From Chloroflexi bacterium bin20 (GTDB lineage: Bacteria > Chloroflexota > Anaerolineae > Aggregatilineales > Phototrophicaceae), in contig MPMG01000002.1 of the NCBI GenBank assembly GCA_002238485.1, positions 116,689 to 180,688 of the forward strand: a DNA stretch of 64,000 bases. The letters run 5' to 3'. The notes under the pieces are model-generated. The model saw nothing but the letters and a program-made list of their open reading frames with translations. It was not told the DNA's origin and searched no databases. A program made the translations under genes and the position numbers. Below, piece by piece: positions 52,700 to 60,633 of this stretch (its first letter is position 1; each line of letters begins with the position of its first letter).

Positions 52700-53578
52700 A
52701 TGGCAGAAACACGCCAGTACGAGAGCAATGCCGCCTTCGAGGCGCGCCTGCGCAAGCGCATCACCAAGTTGATTCTGTTCTGCACGGCGGTGCTGGTGGC
52801 GGTCATTTTTGGCTTCCCCATGTACTTCATGGGCATATCGGCCTTCAAAGCCGAAAGCGAGATCCTCGCCACGCCTTTCCGCTGGCTGCCCGAGCGCTTT
52901 GTGGGCTTGGAGCACTATGCGCGCGCCTTCGACCTGGCGCCCATCGGGCAGTGGTATCTCAATTCTGTCTTCGCGGCGACACTGCAAGTGAGCGTGGCTA
53001 TCTTTGTGGGCGCGATGGCTGGCTATGGATTCGCCAAGTTTCGCTTCCGCGGCAAGCGCATCCTGTTCGCGCTGATCTTGAGCATCATGGCTGTGCCCTT
53101 CCAGATTTTGCTCATCCCGCTTTTCGTGCTGGTGCGGCAGTTTGGCTGGGACGACAGCTATGCCGGTCTGATTATGCCAGGCATCATCAGCGCTTTTGGC
53201 GTCTTTATGATGCGCCAGTTCGCCTATGCCATCCCCGACGAACTGCTGGATGCGGCGCGAATCGATGGCGCTGGCGAATTCCGCATCTTTTTGTTGATCG
53301 CGCTGCCGCTGCTCGCGCCGGCCGCCGCCAGCCTGGCCATCATCCTGTTTTTGTTCAGCTGGAACAATTTTCTGTGGCCTCTGGTTGTCGCCCGCGATCG
53401 GGCACTGCTGACCCTGCCTGTGGGCATGACGCAATTCTCCCAGCCCTATCGTGGCGAGCCGATTGTGGGACCATCCATGGCTGTATCGATGCTGGCCACG
53501 CTGCCGGTGGCGCTGCTCTTCCTGTTTTTCCAGCGCTACTTCATCGAAGGCATGATGGTTTCGGGCATCAAGGGATGA
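52700..53578 (+). CDS. Carbohydrate ABC transporter permease (MalG/UgpE-like)
   Basis: A 292-residue inner-membrane permease, second half of the sugar channel. Landmarks: FPMYFMGISAFKAESEI after the first membrane segment, GAMAGYGFAKFRFRGKR, and the EAA loop IPDELLDAARIDGAGEFRIF followed by LLIALPLLAP. It starts three bases after the first permease gene and its stop overlaps the epimerase start (ATGA), so all belong to one operon. Confidence 0.93.
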   Translation: MAETRQYESNAAFEARLRKRITKLILFCTAVLVAVIFGFPMYFMGISAFKAESEILATPFRWLPERFVGLEHYARAFDLAPIGQWYLNSVFAATLQVSVAIFVGAMAGYGFAKFRFRGKRILFALILSIMAVPFQILLIPLFVLVRQFGWDDSYAGLIMPGIISAFGVFMMRQFAYAIPDELLDAARIDGAGEFRIFLLIALPLLAPAAASLAIILFLFSWNNFLWPLVVARDRALLTLPVGMTQFSQPYRGEPIVGPSMAVSMLATLPVALLFLFFQRYFIEGMMVSGIKG

Positions 53579-54753
53579 AGCAAGCGCGCCTGCTGGCGTA
53601 CCGCGAAATCTATCGCCGCGAACTCTTCGATAGCGTCATTCCGTTTTGGCTGCGACATTCGCTGGATGTTCAGCATGGCGGGCAATTTACCTGCCTGGAC
53701 CGCGATGGCACGGTCTTTGATACCGACAAGGCGATGTGGCTGCAAGGCCGGGCGCTGTGGATGTTCGCCAAGCTCTACAACACTGTGCAGCAGCGGGACG
53801 AGTGGCTGGCGGCGGCGCGGCGCCAATACGACTTTATCACGCGCCACGGCTTCGATAGCGACGGCCGCATGTTCTTCGCCCTCACCGCCGATGGCCGCCC
53901 CTTGCGCAAGCGGCGCTATCTCTTCACTGAGACATTCGCCATCATCGGCCTGGCAGAATACGCCCGCGCCACTGGCGATGCCAAAGCCCTGCAACGGGCA
54001 ATCGACACCTATCGCCTCGTCATCAACCTGCTGCAAAAGCCGGGCAAACTGCCACCCAAAGTATGGCTGCCCGAGCGCCGCGGCAAGAGCCACAGCCTCT
54101 CCATGATCTTGCTGGCGACAAGTCAAGAGCTGCGCCTGGCCGCCCCGCCCGACCCGCTCTATGACCAAATCGTCGATGAAGCGCTGCGCCAAATCATCGA
54201 TCACTTCCTCGATGACTCCGCCGCTGCTGTCTTCGAGTTGCTCAGCCCGAGCAATCAACGGCTGGACACGGCCGAAGGACGCAAACTTACCCCGGGCCAC
54301 GCCATGGAATCGGCAGCTTTCATCATGCACGAAGCGCTGGCGCGGTCTGACGAGTCGCTCATCGCGCCGGCGCTCAAGATGATCGACTACTCGATGCAGC
54401 GCGGCTGGGACGCAGAGTATGGCGGCTTGCTCTATTTTGTCGATGTCGATGGCAAACCGCCGACCCAACTGGAGTGGGATATGAAGCTCTGGTGGCCGCA
54501 CAGCGAGGCGCTCTATGCCCTGCTGCTGGCTTGGCGCATCAGCGGCGATGCCAAATACGCCACCTGGTTCGCCCAGATGCACGACTACAGCTTTGCCCGC
54601 TTCCCCGATGCCGAATATGGCGGTTGGTATGGCTATTTGCGCCGCGATGGCAGCCTGTCCACCCCGTTGAAGGGCGGCATGTGGAAAGGTTTCTTCCATA
54701 CACCGCGCGCGCTCTGGCTCTGCTGGCGCTTACTCGGCGAGATGACGGGCTAA
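53575..54753 (+). CDS. N-acylglucosamine 2-epimerase (AGE) family protein
   Basis: A 392-residue (alpha/alpha)6-barrel epimerase. Landmarks: RHSLDVQHGGQFTCLDRDGT, TDKAMWLQGRALWMFAKLY, LFTETFAIIGLAEYARATGD, PGHAMESAAFIMHEAL (catalytic His region) and MKLWWPHSEALYALLLAWR (second His). These enzymes epimerise N-acetylglucosamine, cellobiose or mannose at C2. It is the last gene of the sugar importer operon and would process the imported sugar first. Start ATG overlaps the permease stop. Confidence 0.9.
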   Translation: MKQARLLAYREIYRRELFDSVIPFWLRHSLDVQHGGQFTCLDRDGTVFDTDKAMWLQGRALWMFAKLYNTVQQRDEWLAAARRQYDFITRHGFDSDGRMFFALTADGRPLRKRRYLFTETFAIIGLAEYARATGDAKALQRAIDTYRLVINLLQKPGKLPPKVWLPERRGKSHSLSMILLATSQELRLAAPPDPLYDQIVDEALRQIIDHFLDDSAAAVFELLSPSNQRLDTAEGRKLTPGHAMESAAFIMHEALARSDESLIAPALKMIDYSMQRGWDAEYGGLLYFVDVDGKPPTQLEWDMKLWWPHSEALYALLLAWRISGDAKYATWFAQMHDYSFARFPDAEYGGWYGYLRRDGSLSTPLKGGMWKGFFHTPRALWLCWRLLGEMTG

Positions 54754-54772
54754 AATCTGGCGCCCCTGGGCT

Positions 54773-56014
54773 TCAATCTTTCCGAAGCGCCGTCAGCCGA
54801 ATGCTCAGCCCATTCAACAGCACGAAGACCGCCACCAGCAGCATGATGCCGCGATATCCCAGCGACAGCTGCAGCCAGCCGAATCCCAGCGTCGCGCCGA
54901 ACCAGCCCATATTCCACAGCGCCAAGCCCAGGCTGCTGGCCAGGTTGTGATGCGCCTCCGCCAGCGAATCCAGCAGCAGCGGCTGGAACAAAGGCTGCAT
55001 GGTGTTGCGAGCGCCGATCGCCAATGCATAGAAGACCACCGCCAGCGCCAATGCCTGCGCCAGGCCCAAGCCGATGAATGCCAAGGCGCTCAACAGCATC
55101 AGGGTGAATAACGCGCCCGCCCTGCCCAAATGCGCCTGCCACAGCGGGTTCGCCAGCGGCACAGCGCCCATCACCAGCCAGCCCAGGCCGATCACCACGC
55201 CCACCGCGCCGTCGCCCAAACCAAACACATCGCGGAAGAAGAGATTGAAGAAGGGAAAGGTCAAGCCGCCCGATATGCCGAAGACGAAAAGCGGAAAGGT
55301 CAAACGCAATAGACGCCGCCAGGGCAGCAGACGCCAGGCCCCCAAGCGCCCATGCCGACCAGCAGTCTCGCCCCGCTCGTCCAGTGGCAGCATGGGCAAG
55401 GCGCTAAGCAGCAATATCAGCGCCGCCAGCAAGATGGACCTGCGATAGGCGCTTGCATCGGCATGGACAGCCCCGCCCAGCAGCATCGGCAGCAGACCAC
55501 CCAGCGCGCTGCCCAGTGCCACCGCCAGCATGCTGACCAGGTTGTGCCAGGAGAATTGCGCAGTGTGCTCGCGGCGGTCGGTCAACGTAACCATGAAGGG
55601 CGGCTTGACCACTTGATTCGCGCCAAAGCAAGCGCCCCAGGCAAAACGACTCAAGGCCAGCAAAGGCAGGCTGGTCGTCAACGCGGTGGCGGCCACGCTC
55701 AAAGCGATACCGGCTGTAGAAAGCATGATGAGCCTGCGATTGCCAATGCGATCAGCAAACAAGCCAATCGGCAATCCGATCAGAAATCCGCTGAGGCGCG
55801 GCAGTGACTGCAGCAGGGCGATGGTCTGCCCGTCAAAGCCGATACTGACCAAGTAAAAGTTGAGCAAAATATCGGCGATGCCCAGCAGCGCGATGTGAAA
55901 TAGCAGGCTGTGACACAAAAACAGCAGCACGCGCCGATTCAAGCCCGGCGGCAGGCGTCGGCGGGGATTTGCTGTGGTTTTTGCTACAACGGGCGCAGAG
56001 GGCACAGAGTTCAC
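54773..56014 (-). CDS. MFS transporter
   Basis: A 413-residue carrier with about twelve membrane segments. Landmarks: GLFADRIGNRRLIMLSTAG (loop 2-3 motif) and the matching second-half region NPLWQAHLGRAGALF. The start is uncertain: the open frame begins in a GTG inside a copy of the CTCTGTGCCC intergenic repeat, so its first ~20 residues (VPSAPVVAKTTANPRR) are probably not native; a start near the TTG before NRRVLLF is possible. It converges with the epimerase gene 19 bases away. Confidence 0.85.
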   Translation of the reverse strand: MNSVPSAPVVAKTTANPRRRLPPGLNRRVLLFLCHSLLFHIALLGIADILLNFYLVSIGFDGQTIALLQSLPRLSGFLIGLPIGLFADRIGNRRLIMLSTAGIALSVAATALTTSLPLLALSRFAWGACFGANQVVKPPFMVTLTDRREHTAQFSWHNLVSMLAVALGSALGGLLPMLLGGAVHADASAYRRSILLAALILLLSALPMLPLDERGETAGRHGRLGAWRLLPWRRLLRLTFPLFVFGISGGLTFPFFNLFFRDVFGLGDGAVGVVIGLGWLVMGAVPLANPLWQAHLGRAGALFTLMLLSALAFIGLGLAQALALAVVFYALAIGARNTMQPLFQPLLLDSLAEAHHNLASSLGLALWNMGWFGATLGFGWLQLSLGYRGIMLLVAVFVLLNGLSIRLTALRKD

Positions 56015-56111
56015 GAAGACATTTTTTCAAGTTGCTGCCTACTGTAGCGCGAATCCCACGCAGGCGCGGAAATACCTGTCTCTTCCCCGCGCCCCCCATT
56101 TACCCAACCTG

Positions 56112-56141
56112 TTGCCTGCCCTGCCACGCCCCTGCTATAGT
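56112..56141 (+). promoter_or_regulatory. Promoter TTGCCT-N18-TATAGT
   Basis: A -35-like TTGCCT and a -10-like TATAGT separated by 18 bases lie about 35 bases before the TTG start of the first aminotransferase gene, which has an AAGGAGAG ribosome site. Confidence 0.45.
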
Positions 56142-56175
56142 TGCGCGAAGTGTTGCTCATATAAGGAGAGAAGTT

Positions 56176-57270
56176 TTGGCATCACAAACAAAAGCAAATA
56201 TATTGGCGCGTCATGCCGCCAATGCCGCACTCAATATCCCGCTGCCCGGGATTTCGATGCGAGGCGTGCGCGATCTGGGCGCAGATGAGCCTTTTCATCC
56301 GCTGGACGAACGGATTATCGCCGGCGCAGTCGAAGCGCTGGAAAGCGGGCAGACGCATTATGTCGATGTGCCCGGCATCGCGCCGCTGCGAGAGGCAATC
56401 GCCAAGTATCTGAACGCATCCTGCGGCGCCAGCTGGCAAAGCGCCAACATCATTGTAACGGCGGGCATGCAAGAAGCGCGCTTCCTCACCAGTCAGATTA
56501 TCGGCGCGCAATACGACAGCATTGCTGTGCCGGCTGTGGCGCATCCGGGCTTGCAAAAGGCGCTGGGACTGCGGCGGCGACAGGTCCTTTCCCTGCCAGT
56601 AGAGGCAGAGCGCGGTTATCTGCCCTCGCTGGATGACATCGCTGCGGCGCTGAAAAACGGCTGCCGACTGCTCTACCTGGAATCGCCTTCGCGGCTCAGC
56701 GGCGCGGTCTATACACAAAGCCAAGTGGCGCGCATTGCCGACCTGCTGGCGCAGCACGATGCCGCCGCCATCTGGGATCAAGGGCTGGCGCGCTGGGTGG
56801 ATGGCGGCTGCAATTCCTTGGCGGCGCGGGCGGAAGAGTCGACCGCTGCCATCGGAGAAGCCTGGCACGGCATCGGCTTGGGCAGCTGGCTGGTCGGGTC
56901 GATCGCAGCGCCTGTAGACTGGATCGCGCCTATGCAGTCGCAGAAGCAGATCATGGCGATATGCACCAGCACCGCCTCGCAATACGCAGCTCTGGCCGCC
57001 AGCGAAATCGTCAGCGAGACTCACCAACAGCGACTCGCACAAATGCGGGGACAGCGCGCTGCCGCCGTAAAGTTGGCGAGCGAGCTCGGGCTGGACACGC
57101 TGCCGGGCGCTGCGAACAACCTGCTGGCGCTGCACGCTGACGAAGCTGCGCGCAGGAAACTGGCGGAAGCTGGCATCGACTTTGCTGCGGGCGAAGATTT
57201 TGGCGCGCCCGATATCGTTCGCTTGAACATAGGCGTTGCCACCAACGCTGCTATCGAAGCGCTTGGTTGA
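56176..57270 (+). CDS. Aminotransferase class I/II-like protein without catalytic lysine
   Basis: A 364-residue protein of the fold type I PLP family (VPGIAPLREAIAKYLN, TAGMQEARFLTSQII, AAIWDQGLARW, IVRLNIGV). The Schiff-base motif SKxxxxxGxRxG is replaced by IGEAWHGIGLGSWLVG: the Lys position is Glu228, the following Arg is lost and one residue is missing. The NNP motif that touches the cofactor is ESPSRLSG. The PLP-binding Asp201 remains. It probably cannot form the internal aldimine. The start is TTG with AAGGAGAG upstream. The normal aminotransferase follows after 15 bases, so a regulatory or heterodimer role is possible. Confidence 0.75.
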   Translation: MASQTKANILARHAANAALNIPLPGISMRGVRDLGADEPFHPLDERIIAGAVEALESGQTHYVDVPGIAPLREAIAKYLNASCGASWQSANIIVTAGMQEARFLTSQIIGAQYDSIAVPAVAHPGLQKALGLRRRQVLSLPVEAERGYLPSLDDIAAALKNGCRLLYLESPSRLSGAVYTQSQVARIADLLAQHDAAAIWDQGLARWVDGGCNSLAARAEESTAAIGEAWHGIGLGSWLVGSIAAPVDWIAPMQSQKQIMAICTSTASQYAALAASEIVSETHQQRLAQMRGQRAAAVKLASELGLDTLPGAANNLLALHADEAARRKLAEAGIDFAAGEDFGAPDIVRLNIGVATNAAIEALG

Positions 57271-57285
57271 GCAGGGAGAAAAGAC

Positions 57286-58434
57286 ATGAGCAAGAAAAAG
57301 CAAGCCGCTGGCACCAACCTGCTTTATCAGTTGATCGCCGAGGCCCGCGCTTACGATGATGTGATCGTGATGGGGCGCGGCGACCCGGATTTTGATACCC
57401 CCGCGCATATCGTGGCGGCCGCCAAACAGGCCATGATCCACCACCAGGACGATGTCGCGCCACCGGCTGGCTTGCCCGCCCTGCGCGAAGCCATCGCGGC
57501 GCGCGTCAAACGGGTCAACAACATTGATGTCGACCCCGCCAGCGAAGTCGTCGTCACCAATGGCGGGCAAGAAGCGCTCTTTTTGATGGTGCTGGCGGCG
57601 CTCGGCGAAGGCGATGAACTGATCGTGCCCGAGCCAAATTATAATACCTATGCCGATTCGCTGGCTTTCGCTGGCGGCGTCAAAGTGGCTGTGCAGACCG
57701 CGCACGAAGAAGACTTCCGCGCCGACCCGGCTCTTGTGCAAGCCGCCATCACCGACAGAACGCGCGCCTTGCTGCTAGTTTCGCCCAACAATCCCGCCGC
57801 CAATGTGATTTCGCCCGCCGATATGCGCGCCCTGGTGAATATCGCCATCGAGCATGACCTGATGATCCTGGCGGACGACATCTATGACCTGTTTGTGTAT
57901 GACAACTTTGTGCACACCAGCCCGGCTTCGTTGCCCGGCGGCAAAGAACGCAGCCTGACGCTCAACGCTTTGTCCAAAGCCTATTCGATGACCGGCTGGC
58001 GCTGTGGCTGGATCGTTGGTCCCGCCGATCTCATGGCGCGCGTGGCAGAGCTGAAGGCAGCGATCAGCGGCGGCACATCCATCATCGCGCAGCACGCTGG
58101 CATCGCCGCGCTGACTGGACCGCAAGACGCAGTAAACATGATGGCGGCGGCTTATGCGCGGCGGCGGCGGCTGGTGCTGGATGCCTTGGACGAGATGGGC
58201 ATGCAATACGGTGTTCCCCAAGGCGGGCAATTCGTCTTCGCCAACATCGCCTTCACAGGCATGGACAGCGCCGAAGTCGCCCAGCGCATCCTGAGCGAGC
58301 AGCATGTGCTGGCTTATCCCGGTTCGGCATTCTCCAAAGAGCGCAAAGATTACCTGCGCATGACCTTTTTGCAGCCCGAAGAGCAACTGGTAGAAGGCTT
58401 GCGCCGCATGAAACTGGCCATGGCGAGCATCTAA
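57286..58434 (+). CDS. PLP-dependent aminotransferase class I/II
   Basis: A 382-residue fold type I aminotransferase of the aspartate aminotransferase subgroup. Landmarks: GDPDFDTPAHIV, TNGGQEALFLM (phosphate loop), VSPNNPAAN (Asn to cofactor), LADDIYDLFVYD (Asp and Tyr), Lys231 in NALSKAYSMTGWRCGW, and YLRMTFLQP (carboxylate Arg). It should move an amino group between an amino acid and 2-oxo acid; specificity unknown. GGGAGAAAAG precedes the ATG. It is the active-looking partner of the upstream lysine-less paralogue. Confidence 0.92.
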   Translation: MSKKKQAAGTNLLYQLIAEARAYDDVIVMGRGDPDFDTPAHIVAAAKQAMIHHQDDVAPPAGLPALREAIAARVKRVNNIDVDPASEVVVTNGGQEALFLMVLAALGEGDELIVPEPNYNTYADSLAFAGGVKVAVQTAHEEDFRADPALVQAAITDRTRALLLVSPNNPAANVISPADMRALVNIAIEHDLMILADDIYDLFVYDNFVHTSPASLPGGKERSLTLNALSKAYSMTGWRCGWIVGPADLMARVAELKAAISGGTSIIAQHAGIAALTGPQDAVNMMAAAYARRRRLVLDALDEMGMQYGVPQGGQFVFANIAFTGMDSAEVAQRILSEQHVLAYPGSAFSKERKDYLRMTFLQPEEQLVEGLRRMKLAMASI

Positions 58435-58497
58435 ACCATTCGTCCTTCTTCCAGGGGAAGCGCAATGGCAACCCCTCAGCCTCTCATTCAGGGCGGT

Positions 58498-58561
58498 GTA
58501 GGGGCGAGCCAATGGGTCGCCCACATGCAGGTGTAGGGGCGACATTTGTGTCGTCCGCCCC
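58498..58561. repeat. Two intergenic GGGGCGA hairpins in tandem
   Basis: GTAGGGGCGAGCCAATGGG with TCGCCC, and ten bases on GTAGGGGCGACATTTGTG with TCGTCCGCCCC. Both are variants of the same repeat and sit head to tail in the 192-base gap between aminotransferase and SDR genes; CCCCTCAGCCTCTCATTCAG precedes them. Confidence 0.6.
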
Positions 58562-58626
58562 AAAGTAGGAGTAGCGAACGCGGCAATTTCGTCTCATTAC
58601 GAACTTGGACATACAGACGAGGATCT

Positions 58627-59337
58627 ATGAATCAGAAAACAGCCGTCATCAGTGGCGCGAGCCACGGACTGGGCTTGGCAATCGCCCAAGAACTCGCCCA
58701 GTTGGGCGCGCATGTCGTGATGATCGCGCGGCGCATCGAGCCGCTGGAATCCGCTGCAAACGCCATTCGCGAAAGTGGCGGCGCAGCCACGGCGCTCCCC
58801 TGTGATGTATCCGAAGCGGCACAGGTGCAGGCCCTAGCGGCACAGATCGGCGCTCAATTCGGCGCGGTAGATGTGCTTGTGAACAATGCTGGCATACCCG
58901 CTCCGCGCAGTTTCGCCGAGACCGACTTCGCGGATTGGGACGCCGTCATCGGCGCCAACTTGTCGGGCGTCTTTTATCTGACGCGCGCGCTTTGGGACAG
59001 CTTGTGCCAGGCGCAGCACGCCTATGTCATCAACATGTCTGGCACAGCTGGCTTGCGGGGCGGCGGCAGCCCGGCTTATGGCGCAGCGAAATTTGGCATG
59101 ACCGGCTTGAATCATGCCATCGCCCAGGCCGGCGCGGCGCAAGGCATCCGCTCGACCATTCTTTATCCTGGCGGCATGGATACGGGCTGGCGGGGCGCTG
59201 CCATCGGCGTCCAGCCACGCGCCGAAAGCATGGATCCGCGAGCCGTCGCGAGCCTGATCGCGCAACTGTTGACCAGTCCCGCCGAGTTCGTCGTCAACGA
59301 AGCGGTACTCAATCCGCTGCATCATCCCTTTATGTGA
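58627..59337 (+). CDS. SDR family oxidoreductase
   Basis: A 236-residue classical SDR. ISGASHGLGLAIAQ is the cofactor loop, RRIEPL after beta-2 suggests NADP(H), NNAG in VLVNNAGIP, Ser in NMSGTAGL, and YxxxK in SPAYGAAKFG. Short C-terminus with PRAVASLIAQLL and VNEAVLNP. Substrate unknown. GAGGATC precedes the ATG. An Ldh-type dehydrogenase follows after ten bases, so both may act on the same hydroxy/keto acid. Confidence 0.9.
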   Translation: MNQKTAVISGASHGLGLAIAQELAQLGAHVVMIARRIEPLESAANAIRESGGAATALPCDVSEAAQVQALAAQIGAQFGAVDVLVNNAGIPAPRSFAETDFADWDAVIGANLSGVFYLTRALWDSLCQAQHAYVINMSGTAGLRGGGSPAYGAAKFGMTGLNHAIAQAGAAQGIRSTILYPGGMDTGWRGAAIGVQPRAESMDPRAVASLIAQLLTSPAEFVVNEAVLNPLHHPFM

Positions 59338-59347
59338 GGTCAGGCGC

Positions 59348-60412
59348 ATGGCATACGAAATCCAAAACGCGGCGCTCGTCAATCACTATCCGCTGGAGAG
59401 GCTGCGCAGCTTTGCCGCCGACTTTCTGCGCGCGCTGGGCGCATCTGCCGAAGAAGCCGAAATCATCAGCGATGGCTTAATGACCGCGGCGCAGTGGTGG
59501 CATCCCGGGCAGGGGCAAGGTCTAGAAAAGCTCTTTCGCTACAAACGACGGCTGGAAAATGGCGGCATCGTGCCCCAGGCGCCTATGCGCTGGCTGGTGG
59601 ATAGCCCCGCTTATGCGCTGCTGGATGCGGCGAAGGGATTCGGCTATGTGGCGGCGCAGCGAGCTATGTCGCGGGCGATCGTCAAAGCCAAAGGCAGCGG
59701 CATCGCCATGGTCGGCGTGCGCGGCAGCAACCACTTCGGCATCGCAGGCTATCATGCGCTGACAGCCGCAAAGCAAGGCATGATCGGCTGGGCGATGACC
59801 AACGCAGCGGCAGAAATGGCGCCCTGGGGCAGCGCGCAGGTCGTGCTGGGCACCAACCCCTGGGGCATCGCCATCCCACGCAGCCGCGAGCAGGCCATCG
59901 TGCTGGATATGGCGCTGACCATGTCGGGCAAGGGCATGATGCGCTGGTACGAACGCGAGGGACGCTCCATGCCCGACGACTGGGCGCTGACACCCGCTGG
60001 TGAAAAGACCACCGATCCCGCCGCGGCCATGGCAGGTCCGCTGCTGCCCATCGGCGCGTACAAGGGCTATGGCTTGAGCTTGTTCACCGATGTGCTGGCG
60101 GGCGTGATGACGGGCGCGCTCTTCGGCAAGGATGTCTTCCAGGACGATAGCAACTTCGATGTCGGACACATGCTGGTGGCCATCGATCCGTCCGCCCTGC
60201 TGCCCGCCGCCGAAGTCGAAGCGCGGCTCGAGAAGCTGGTGGAGCAGGTCAAAGCTGCGCCGCCTGTCGACCCAGCGCGTCCCGTCATGCTGCCCGGCGA
60301 GGTGGAATTTCAGCGCATGGCAGAACGACAGCAAACCGGCATCCCGGTCGCGCGGGAGACAATCGCAAACTTGCGTCCACTGGCGGAGGGCTTAGGCGTC
60401 GAGCCGATCTAA
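59348..60412 (+). CDS. Malate/L-lactate dehydrogenase (Ldh_2) family oxidoreductase
   Basis: A 354-residue NAD(P)-dependent 2-hydroxyacid dehydrogenase of the YlbC/ComC type. Landmarks: catalytic His in GVRGSNHFGIAGYHA, AAEMAPWGSAQVVLGTNPWGIAIP, VLDMALTMSGKG and IGAYKGYGLSLFTDVLAGVMTGA. The family oxidises malate, sulfolactate, ureidoglycolate or similar. Sulfolactate and ureidoglycolate options are interesting given the SuyAB/UxaA-type and hydantoinase-type genes elsewhere in the window, but no link is proven. GGTCAGG precedes the ATG. Confidence 0.9.
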   Translation: MAYEIQNAALVNHYPLERLRSFAADFLRALGASAEEAEIISDGLMTAAQWWHPGQGQGLEKLFRYKRRLENGGIVPQAPMRWLVDSPAYALLDAAKGFGYVAAQRAMSRAIVKAKGSGIAMVGVRGSNHFGIAGYHALTAAKQGMIGWAMTNAAAEMAPWGSAQVVLGTNPWGIAIPRSREQAIVLDMALTMSGKGMMRWYEREGRSMPDDWALTPAGEKTTDPAAAMAGPLLPIGAYKGYGLSLFTDVLAGVMTGALFGKDVFQDDSNFDVGHMLVAIDPSALLPAAEVEARLEKLVEQVKAAPPVDPARPVMLPGEVEFQRMAERQQTGIPVARETIANLRPLAEGLGVEPI

Positions 60413-60454
60413 GCCCCAAGCGCTCCCGCAATCCCCTCGGTCGCTCATTCAGGG

Positions 60455-60483
60455 CATTTGGGAGACACATGTGTCGCCCCTAC
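60455..60483. repeat. Intergenic repeat GGGAGACACAT/ATGTGTCGCCCC
   Basis: GGGAGACACATGTGTCGCCC is a near-perfect palindrome followed by CTAC; it is the reverse complement of the second hairpin type at 58531. CCCCTCGGTCGCTCATTCAG precedes it as at the other sites. Pieces of the CACAGAG element follow up to 60550. Confidence 0.55.
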
Positions 60484-60633
60484 GCAATCCTCTGCGTTCT
60501 CTGTAGTTAGGCGTATCATGACTTGCTTTGTCCGACTTCTGTGGCAAAAGACGGGATCTGACAACTTGCTTGTGTCGCTGCATGCAATGTGTTCCAATAG
60601 CTGGCTATTGGATTTTATTATGAGGTTTTGTTT

